Below, piece by piece: positions 1 to 4,332 of a stretch of DNA of 6,002 nucleotides. Source of the stretch: RYN-124 sp046262175 (GTDB lineage Bacteria > Actinomycetota > Actinomycetes > Mycobacteriales > SCTD01); assembly GCA_046262175.1 (NCBI GenBank), contig JBHENF010000056.1:1-6002 (forward strand), in the 5' to 3' direction. The notes under the pieces were generated by a model. It was not told the DNA's origin. It saw only the letters and a program-made list of their open reading frames with translations, and made no database searches. The first letter of the stretch is position 1. Each line of letters opens with the position of its first letter. The position numbers were made by a program, and so were the translations under genes.

Positions 1-1
1 C

Positions 2-388
2 GTCCGGGCGCAGGCCGTCGGAGATCTCGTCAGCACTCCGATCACGCTGTCGGTGGCGACGCTGAGCGACACGGTCGCCTTCAAGCCCGCCGTGGTCGCT
101 GAGCAGACCGCAACGCCCGGCACCACGACAGGCACGAGCGCCCCCGGGACCAGCAGCCCTGGGACGACATCGCCGGGCACGACCACCCCGGGCACGACGA
201 CGCCAGGCACCAGCGCGCCCGGAACCACGGCCCCGGGCACGACCACTCCGGGCACCAGCACCCCGGAGACGGTCCCGACCGCCAGCGGCGTTCCGCAGCT
301 GCCCCGCACGGGCCTCGGCCTGGGCCTGCCGGTGCTGGCCGCGATGCTCCTCGCCGGCGCATGCGTGCTGCGCCGTCGGCTCGCCTGA
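2..388 (+). CDS. LPXTG-type cell-wall-anchored surface protein, C-terminal part
   Basis: The reading frame is open from the window edge (first whole codon at base 2) to a TGA at 386-388, so this is the 3' end of a longer gene; a GTG at base 53 is probably internal. About 38 residues of unrecognised sequence come first. Then follows a low-complexity stalk of PGTTT/PGTSA-like units (116-262), a short linker, the sortase motif LPRTG (299-313), a hydrophobic stretch (LGLGLPVLAAMLLAGACVL) and a basic tail (RRRLA). Motif, membrane segment and positive tail together form a complete cell-wall sorting signal: sortase would cut between Thr and Gly and join the protein to peptidoglycan. The Thr/Pro stalk probably spans the wall and could be O-glycosylated, which is inference. 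The functional N-terminal domain lies outside the window, so the role is unknown. The stop is only 16 bases from the 3' end of the convergent tRNA-Lys, with no clear terminator between. Confidence 0.85.
   Translation, partial: VRAQAVGDLVSTPITLSVATLSDTVAFKPAVVAEQTATPGTTTGTSAPGTSSPGTTSPGTTTPGTTTPGTSAPGTTAPGTTTPGTSTPETVPTASGVPQLPRTGLGLGLPVLAAMLLAGACVLRRRLA
116..262 (+). repeat. Pro-Gly-Thr pentapeptide stalk repeat inside the surface protein
   Basis: Nine tandem units fill 49 codons: PGTTT, GTSA, PGTSS, PGTTS, PGTTT, PGTTT, PGTSA, PGTTA, PGTTT and PGTST, where the second unit (GTSA) has lost its proline. At DNA level this is an imperfect 15-base repeat (core CCGGGCACGACCA with synonymous changes). 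The ending PETV breaks the pattern. It codes for an extended, hydroxyl-rich wall-spanning stalk, and copy number could vary by slippage. Confidence 0.85.
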
Positions 389-404
389 CGGGACGTGCGG
401 TGGG

Positions 405-477
405 TGGGCCGCCGGGGGCTCGAACCCCGAACCCGACGCTTAAAAGGCGCCTGCTCTACCGGTTGAGCTAGCGGCCC
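405..477 (-). tRNA. tRNA-Lys (anticodon TTT)
   Basis: Read on the minus strand, the 73 bases fold into a full cloverleaf. The acceptor stem GGGCCGC/GCGGCCC is perfect, the D stem is GCTC/GAGC, and the anticodon stem is GGCGC/GCGTC with loop CTTTTAA (anticodon TTT). The T arm is CGGGG-TTCGAGC-CCCCG and the discriminator base is A. CCA is not encoded (the genomic sequence continues CCCA). It is divergent from the Glu-Asp-Phe tRNA unit and convergent with the surface protein gene. Confidence 0.96.
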
Positions 478-501
478 ACGGCGAGTCTGCACCACGAGGA
501 A

Positions 502-532
502 GCGTCCGGTCCCCGCACCGGGCGCGTCCGGT
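502..532. repeat. 9-base direct repeat between divergent tRNA genes
   Basis: GCGTCCGGT occurs at 502-510 and again at 524-532. The copies are offset by 22 bases, about two helical turns, so both face the same side of the DNA. The second copy abuts the probable -10 hexamer of the tRNA-Glu unit. It could be a tandem site for a regulator of the tRNA promoters, or chance in GC-rich DNA. I recognise no known operator. Confidence 0.4.
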
Positions 533-537
533 ATGCT
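532..537 (+). promoter_or_regulatory. Probable -10 element of the tRNA-Glu-Asp-Phe operon
   Basis: TATGCT lies 25 bases before the first base of tRNA-Glu, matching the actinobacterial TANNNT pattern and giving a leader of about 19 bases. No good TTGACA-like -35 box is seen at 16-18 bases upstream (the sequence there is GTCCCC-like), so the call rests on the -10 box and its position. Confidence 0.4.
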
Positions 538-562
538 CGCCGACGTCTCCGACGGCCAGACA

Positions 563-635
563 GTCCCCATCGTCTAGCGGCCCAGGACTCCACCCTTTCA
601 AGGTGGCTACGCGGGTTCGAATCCCGTTGGGGGCA
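563..635 (+). tRNA. tRNA-Glu (anticodon TTC)
   Basis: A cloverleaf of 73 bases. The acceptor GTCCCCA pairs with TGGGGGC with one G-T wobble. The anticodon stem CCACC/GGTGG carries loop CTTTCAA (anticodon TTC). The T arm is GCGGG-TTCGAAT-CCCGT and the discriminator is A. CCA is not encoded. It is the first gene of a three-tRNA unit, followed after 23 bases by tRNA-Asp. Confidence 0.96.
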
Positions 636-658
636 CGTTCCACGGTCTGGATCCTTCA

Positions 659-732
659 GGCCCCGTAGCGCAGTTGGTTAGCGCGCCGCCCTGTCACGGC
701 GGAGGTCGCGGGTTCGAGTCCCGTCGGGGTCG
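659..732 (+). tRNA. tRNA-Asp (anticodon GTC)
   Basis: A cloverleaf of 74 bases. The acceptor GGCCCCG pairs with CGGGGTC with one G-T wobble. The D arm contains GTTGGTTA. The anticodon stem CCGCC/GGCGG carries loop CTGTCAC (anticodon GTC). The T arm is GCGGG-TTCGAGT-CCCGT and the discriminator is G, as is usual for tRNA-Asp. tRNA-Phe starts 13 bases downstream, so the two are almost certainly cotranscribed. Confidence 0.96.
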
Positions 733-745
733 CTGCACCTACCTA

Positions 746-818
746 GGTCAGGTAGCTCAGCTGGTAGAGCACACGCCTGAAAAGCGTGGGGTCGGCGGTT
801 CGATCCCGTCCCTGACCA
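746..818 (+). tRNA. tRNA-Phe (anticodon GAA)
   Basis: A cloverleaf of 73 bases. The acceptor GGTCAGG/CCTGACC is perfect, the D stem is GCTC/GAGC, and the anticodon stem CACGC/GCGTG carries loop CTGAAAA (anticodon GAA). The T arm is GGCGG-TTCGATC-CCGTC and the discriminator is A. It is the last gene of the Glu-Asp-Phe unit. No hairpin or T-run terminator is visible just downstream. The opposite strand is occupied by the end of the TetR-family gene, which finds its stop codon inside this tRNA. Confidence 0.96.
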
Positions 819-1394
819 CTCCTTCTGATCGCGTCGGCACGTCCGCGAGCAGCAGCCGCTGGACGCGCTCGGCCAAGTCCACCTGCGGCTCGAGGCCGCT
901 CATGAGGTCGGCGTACAGCATCGACTCGCCGGTCCGCAGCCACAGGAACGCGAGCTCCTCGACGTCGAAGGGCAGCACGAGCTGTCCGGCAGCGACGGCC
1001 TCGCCGAAGATGTCGCGCCACAGCACCACGAACCTGCGGTGCAGCGCCGCCTCCGGGAGGAACAGCACGTGGTGCGCGAGCACCGGCTGCTCGAGCAGGA
1101 ACCGGCGCAGCGGCGGGTACGCGACGACGCGCTCGTTGAAGAGCCGCGCCAGCCGCACCAGCCGCTCGGGTCCCTCGCCGTCCGCGCGCCGGTCCGCGTA
1201 CGCCATGATCTGCCGGCCCTGCTCCCAGAGCACGTCGCCGAGCAGCCTCTCCCGGCTGCTGACGACGCGGTACAGGGTGGCCCTGCTGACGCCGACCTGC
1301 CGGGCGAGCACGTCCATGTCGACGGCGGCCTGGGCGTCGAACATCCGCGCGCCACCCGCACGACCTCGTCGTGCTGCACGACTCGGGACGTCAC
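757..1394 (-). CDS. TetR/AcrR family repressor, QsdR-like; frameshifted near its N-terminus
   Basis: This is a DNA-binding repressor by homology. After the shift, the helix-turn-helix reads DVLARQVGVSRATLYRVV, and the C-terminal ligand domain ends in GESMLYADLMSGLEP, a pattern I associate with the QsdR group. The first helix is in another frame: from a GTG at 1394 (or 1379), VVQHDEVVRVA leads up to bases 1345-1353, where RMFDAQAAVDM continues in the frame that ends at 757. One extra base there would give VAARMF and restore a normal TetR first helix. Codon third positions are almost all G/C in the upstream frame and mixed in the alternative, which supports the shift. Restarting at ATG 1344 would lose helix 1. 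A GGAGG at 1394-1398 overlaps the first GTG and is 14 bases from the second, so the start is uncertain. The 3' end runs 62 bases antisense into tRNA-Phe, adding a GIEPPTPRF-type tail. It probably regulates the divergent hydrolase. It may be a pseudogene or contain a sequencing error. Confidence 0.75.
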
Positions 1395-1409
1395 CTCCGG
1401 AGTGTGCGC

Positions 1410-1424
1410 TGAGACGGCGTCTCA
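1410..1424. promoter_or_regulatory. Perfect palindrome, probable operator of the TetR-family repressor
   Basis: TGAGACG-G-CGTCTCA is a perfect inverted repeat with 7-base arms around one central base. It lies 15 bases upstream of the repressor's first possible start and 85 bases upstream of the hydrolase ATG, inside the divergent intergenic region. TetR dimers typically bind such short palindromes next to their own gene. Binding here would block the repressor's own promoter and probably that of the hydrolase. That this protein binds this site is inference. Confidence 0.65.
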
Positions 1425-1495
1425 CGTCTGCGGAGGTGGGCAGGTGCGCGCCCTCAGGCGGCGAAGTGACCCGACAGCGGCAACCAGACCGCACC

Positions 1496-1502
1496 AGGAG
1501 GG
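1496..1502 (+). promoter_or_regulatory. Strong ribosome binding site of the secreted hydrolase
   Basis: AGGAGGG ends 6 bases before the ATG at 1509, an almost perfect Shine-Dalgarno sequence at the right distance. It fixes the start and puts the signal peptide at the N-terminus. Confidence 0.85.
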
Positions 1503-1508
1503 CCAGCC

Positions 1509-2978
1509 ATGACACACACCCGTACGTGGACCATCGGCCGCGCGGTCGCCGTCGCCGTCCTCGCCGTCGGCGTCGCCACGTCGAGCAGCGCCCTCGCCGG
1601 CGCGCCCACTGCGACAAAGGCTCCCGCCGGCTCACAGCGGGACGTCGACAGCGCGAGCGTTCCGAACCCGGTCGTCACAGGTCCGGTCCAGCACGGGATC
1701 CGCGGCGGGGCCTACAACCGCAGCCGGTTCCCGCTCACGCACGGGTACGTCGAGCAGGAGTTCTTCTTCCAGGGCGTCGCACGCGCCGCCAACGGCACCA
1801 CGGCCCCGTACAAGAGCCGGATCCTCGTGCGACGCCCGAGCGACCCACAGCACTTCAACGGGTCTGTCGTCCTCGACTGGACCAACGTCACCGTCCCCGA
1901 CGACACCGACGTCGGCTGGCTGCCCATGCACACGACGCTCATGGACCGCGGCTTCGCGTACGTCGCGGTCGCGGCGCAGCGACTGGCCATCGAGGCCAGC
2001 CCCATTGCTCTCAAGCAGTACGACCCGGTGCGGTACGGCTCGCTGTCCCACCCGGGCGACGACTACTCCTTCGACATCTTCCCGCAGGCGGCTGAGGCGG
2101 TGCTCGACCCGAGCGTGCTCGGGGACCTGCGCCCCCAGGTCCTTCGCCGCCTCGCGATTGGCGCGTCGCAGTCCGGTAGCCGGCTGAAGACCTACATCAA
2201 CGACTTCGCTCCGAAGGCCCGCGTCTTCGAGGGCTTCATGCCCGAGATCTCCGCCCCGGACGGCGTCAACCGCAAGCTCGCGCCGATCCTGTGGCTCAAC
2301 AGCCAGAGCGAGGTCAAGGCCACGACGGTGCCGCGCGACAGCGACCTGTTCCGGTTCTGGGAGATGTCAGGCTCGGCCCACGCGCCGCACGACTACAGCC
2401 AGTACCAGAACTCGGGATATGTCTTCCACGAGACGAACGGAATCGTGGACACCTACGACCGGGACGAGGGCACGGCCTGGGGCTACCAGAACAAGCCCGG
2501 CGACTGCGGGTTCAACAACTACGAGCCCGGCTACGAGTACAGCGCGGCACTTGTTGCCATCGACAACTGGGTGCGCACCGGCCGAGCGCCCGCGGTCGAC
2601 GTGACCACGCGGGCCGACCGCACCGGCGGCACCCTGCACTACGACGACATGAGCAACCTCGTAGGGGGCCTGCGCAGCCCGATCCTCGACGTCCCGATCG
2701 CCAAGTACTACGCCGGCGCGGCACCCACCGGCGGGTCGCCGTGCTCCCAGCTGGGCGCCGCGCCGCTCATCGGTGGCAACGAGATGATGACCGCTGTCGA
2801 GCTCAAGAAGAAGTACGGGACGTCGCAGCGGTACGCCCAGCTGTTCGAGAAGAGCATCCAGCGGGCGCTGGCGCGCGGCTGGCTTCTGCCTGAGGGCGCC
2901 GCCGACATGCGTCACCGCCTGCGCGAGGCACGGGCGTACGTCGCCACGGCGCTGGGCGAGCCGCTGCCGACCAGCTAG
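1509..2978 (+). CDS. Secreted alpha/beta hydrolase-domain protein
   Basis: The product has 489 residues. Residues 1-30 look like a Sec signal peptide: an Arg-containing start, a hydrophobic core (AVAVAVLAVGVA) and a cut after ALA at about residue 30. The rest resembles the large actinobacterial alpha/beta hydrolase-domain family of about 450-500 residues, whose nucleophile elbow reads G-x-S-Q-S/T rather than GxSxG. Here it is IGASQSG, making Ser220 the likely nucleophile. By family pattern the acid may be Glu268 (LWLNSQSEV) and the base His291 (WEMSGSAH). Cys333 and Cys412 are the only cysteines noticed in the mature part and might form a disulfide outside the cell. The substrate is unknown; an ester or lactone is a guess from the fold and from the QsdR-like neighbour. 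The gene diverges from that regulator, with a palindrome between them, and is followed by a strong hairpin, so it is probably monocistronic. Confidence 0.85.
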   Translation: MTHTRTWTIGRAVAVAVLAVGVATSSSALAGAPTATKAPAGSQRDVDSASVPNPVVTGPVQHGIRGGAYNRSRFPLTHGYVEQEFFFQGVARAANGTTAPYKSRILVRRPSDPQHFNGSVVLDWTNVTVPDDTDVGWLPMHTTLMDRGFAYVAVAAQRLAIEASPIALKQYDPVRYGSLSHPGDDYSFDIFPQAAEAVLDPSVLGDLRPQVLRRLAIGASQSGSRLKTYINDFAPKARVFEGFMPEISAPDGVNRKLAPILWLNSQSEVKATTVPRDSDLFRFWEMSGSAHAPHDYSQYQNSGYVFHETNGIVDTYDRDEGTAWGYQNKPGDCGFNNYEPGYEYSAALVAIDNWVRTGRAPAVDVTTRADRTGGTLHYDDMSNLVGGLRSPILDVPIAKYYAGAAPTGGSPCSQLGAAPLIGGNEMMTAVELKKKYGTSQRYAQLFEKSIQRALARGWLLPEGAADMRHRLREARAYVATALGEPLPTS

Positions 2979-2996
2979 CAGCCTCCGGAACACGCG

Positions 2997-3031
2997 AACG
3001 ACGCCGCACCCCTCAGGGGCACGGCGCCGTT
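2997..3031. terminator. Long hairpin after the hydrolase gene, probably bidirectional
   Basis: The arms AACG-A-CGCCG-CA-CCCC and GGGG-CA-CGGCG-C-CGTT face each other around loop TCA, with a single A/C mismatch and a CA/CA internal loop. It begins 18 bases after the hydrolase stop. There is no clear T-run, as is common in actinobacteria. It lies between convergent genes and may also stop bldC transcripts. Confidence 0.6.
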
Positions 3032-3045
3032 CTGCAGGACGCGTT

Positions 3046-3063
3046 CTGGGCAGACGCGCCCAG
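3046..3063 (-). terminator. Small hairpin just after bldC
   Basis: CTGGGC (3046-3051) and GCCCAG (3058-3063) form a 6-base stem around a 6-base loop, starting 5 bases beyond the bldC stop. There is no T-run. It may act together with the larger hairpin beyond it. Confidence 0.4.
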
Positions 3064-3068
3064 GGAGG

Positions 3069-3275
3069 TCAGCTCTGGGGGCGCGGCTGCGGGATGCCCG
3101 CGAGGAGCGAGCGGACCTCGGCCTCGCGGTAGCGGCGGTGACCGCCGAGGGTGCGGATGGACGTCAGCTTGCCGCTCTTCGCCCAGCGGGTGACCGTCTT
3201 CGGGTCCACGCGGAACATCGTGGCGACCTCAGCGGGCGTCAGCAGAGCCTCGGCGTCGGGGGTACGGGTGCTCAT
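3069..3275 (-). CDS. bldC: BldC, MerR-like developmental DNA-binding protein
   Basis: A 68-residue protein made almost wholly of one winged helix-turn-helix of the MerR/excisionase type. LLTPAEVATMFRVDPKTV forms the first helices, TRWAKSGKLTSIRTLGGHRR the recognition helix and wing, and YREAEVRSLLAGIPQ the last helix. Sequence and length match Streptomyces BldC nearly residue for residue in the core. There it binds direct repeats cooperatively and delays the onset of sporulation-related gene expression; in non-sporulating actinobacteria its role is less clear. The ATG at 3275 is supported by GAGAGGA 9 bases upstream and by the known N-terminus (STRTPDAE). The same frame stays open far upstream on this strand, but that extension is antisense-type shadow of the next gene. 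The neighbouring unknown gene and divergent dehydrogenase repeat the bldC neighbourhood I recall from Streptomyces. Confidence 0.95.
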   Translation of the reverse strand: MSTRTPDAEALLTPAEVATMFRVDPKTVTRWAKSGKLTSIRTLGGHRRYREAEVRSLLAGIPQPRPQS

Positions 3276-3388
3276 GGCAGTGCGTCCTCTCGTCTGGAGC
3301 GAGCGAGCCGGCGCTTGCCTGCTCCGAGGACGATGGTGCGCGATGTCTGCTTTAACCGGTATGGCCCATGCGAACCATCTTCTCCTAG
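3276..3388 (-). promoter_or_regulatory. bldC leader and promoter region
   Basis: These 113 bases separate the unknown gene's stop from the bldC ATG. They hold the bldC Shine-Dalgarno sequence (3285-3291) and an inverted repeat GGAGC/GCTCC (3296-3300 and 3321-3325) with GAGC repeated three times inside. There is also a comparatively AT-rich patch (about 3350-3386) that could contain the promoter or a BldC autoregulatory site. No convincing -10/-35 pair stands out. An AGGAGA at 3381-3386 sits just after the upstream stop codon. Confidence 0.4.
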
Positions 3389-4231
3389 TCAGTTCGCCGC
3401 CTCCACACCTTGCAGCGCCTTCATTCGGGCCGTGACACGCCCGTACGCGCCCCCCGCCCGCGTCCCGTCGCCCTCCGCCAGCGCCGTCAGCGCCTCCGCG
3501 ATGTCGCGTGCCGACTCGTCCTGCCGCAGCTCGGCGTCGTCCAGCAGGTGGACCAGGCCGCCGTAGTCGAGCTCGACCAGCGAGCGCGGGTGGAACTCCT
3601 CCAGCCACCGGCCGAGGTCCTCCACCGCTGCGGTCACCGCGCCGTCGTCCAGCGTCCGCCGCAGCACCGCCAGCGCCCGGGCCACCCGGCGGCGGGCCCG
3701 TGACATCGCCGTCCGATAGACGAGGGACCGGCCGCTCACCCGCGTCGTCCCGCGCGTGCCGAGGCTCACGGAGCGCTCCTCGGGGTCGACGAGCACGAAC
3801 CACCGCAGCGGCACCTGCCACGTGCTGCTCAGGATGTGCGTGTGCAGGGCGGGGTGCTCGAGCCGCCACTGCTCGAGCTCGTCCTCCGCCGCCTCGGCCG
3901 AGGCCCGCGGGATGAAGGCGTCCGCAAGGGTGTCCGGCAGGACGTCGCGGAAGTCGCCGGTCGCCTCGCAGGCGCGGATCCGCGTCCGCCACGGGCACAG
4001 CAGCGTCACGCCGTCCAGCTCCGTGACGAACGCGTGCTCCCCCAGCACCGGCAGGACGCGCGGCGGCCGGCCGATCAGGGCCCGCACGCCGGCGACGTGC
4101 TCCATCTCCATCCCGCCGGCGACGGACGGGACGTTGCCGGCGCGGACGTACTGCTCCCACCGGCGCCGCTCCTCGCCCTCGAACGCGGCGAGCGGCTCGT
4201 ACACCCGCAGGTGCGCCGTGTACGAGGTCAC
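3389..4231 (-). CDS. Conserved actinobacterial protein of unknown function between bldC and the dehydrogenase
   Basis: I do not recognise a named domain. The product is 280 residues from the GTG at 4231 (TSYTAHLRVYEPLAAFEGEE...). A longer start at 4303 is possible but would run through the dehydrogenase promoter region, and its first residues (GLGEGCGGG) look non-coding. The protein appears cytosolic, with no signal peptide or membrane helix. Visible features are a PWRTRIRACEATGDFR block with two cysteines nearby (LLCPW, RACEA), an acidic helix (AEAAEDELEQWRLEH), a WFVLVDPEER strand-like segment, a basic helix (RARRRVARALAVLRR) and an acidic C-terminal half with YGGLVHLLDD. No strong ribosome site precedes 4231. 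An unknown gene of similar placement sits between vdh and bldC in Streptomyces as I recall, which suggests a conserved role. It may be cotranscribed with bldC, 113 bases downstream. Confidence 0.8.
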   Translation of the reverse strand: MTSYTAHLRVYEPLAAFEGEERRRWEQYVRAGNVPSVAGGMEMEHVAGVRALIGRPPRVLPVLGEHAFVTELDGVTLLCPWRTRIRACEATGDFRDVLPDTLADAFIPRASAEAAEDELEQWRLEHPALHTHILSSTWQVPLRWFVLVDPEERSVSLGTRGTTRVSGRSLVYRTAMSRARRRVARALAVLRRTLDDGAVTAAVEDLGRWLEEFHPRSLVELDYGGLVHLLDDAELRQDESARDIAEALTALAEGDGTRAGGAYGRVTARMKALQGVEAAN

Positions 4232-4261
4232 TCGGGCATCGTCGCACTCGTTAGGCTCCGT

Positions 4262-4303
4262 GATGTGGGGCACACCTCCTCCACATCCCTCGCCGAGCCC
4301 CAC
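4262..4303. promoter_or_regulatory. Overlapping inverted repeats in the shared promoter/leader of the dehydrogenase
   Basis: GATGTGG (4262-4268) pairs with CCACATC (4281-4287). GTGGGGC (4265-4271) pairs with GCCCCAC (4297-4303). The two left arms overlap by four bases, so only one stem can form at a time. A further small stem CCAC-AAGG-GTGG follows at 4300-4311. A TANNNT match, TAGGCT (4252-4257), just upstream could be the dehydrogenase -10 box. The repeats may be an operator for an amino-acid-responsive regulator or a leader RNA switch; both are inference. Confidence 0.45.
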
Positions 4304-4332
4304 AAGGGTGGCGCAGCAACGAACGGAGCCCC

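Noticed and set aside
116..262. CRISPR-like regular repeat.
   Set aside because: The units are contiguous 15-base codon repeats in an open frame, with no unique spacers.
440..643. Minus-strand frame of 67 residues containing PNGIRTRVATLKGW.
   Set aside because: This is a translation of tRNA-Glu antisense, tRNA-Lys and their spacer, a well-known false ORF type.
746..818. tRNA-Phe as the attachment site of an integrated element.
   Set aside because: I saw no integrase, no second copy of the tRNA 3' end and no element boundary in the window. The tRNA is complete.
1395..1635. N-terminal extension of the repressor frame up to 1635.
   Set aside because: It overlaps the operator and the well-supported start of the divergent hydrolase, is Arg-rich, and lacks the G/C third-position pattern of real genes here.
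674..2095. Plus-strand frame of 473 residues running through two tRNAs, the repressor and the hydrolase start.
   Set aside because: It begins inside tRNA-Asp, crosses tRNA-Phe, is antisense to the repressor and is Arg/Ser-rich with no domain. It is a high-GC shadow frame.
3276..4247. Long minus-strand frame fused in phase with bldC, giving a 392-residue protein.
   Set aside because: The extension is Arg/Ala/Gly-rich shadow of the overlapping unknown gene. BldC has a well-supported ATG with a Shine-Dalgarno sequence at 3275 and a known length of about 68 residues.
4232..4303. Longer N-terminus for the unknown gene starting at GTG 4303.
   Set aside because: It would code for a low-complexity GLGEGCGGG start through the dehydrogenase promoter repeats. 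The GTG at 4231 begins the plausible protein.
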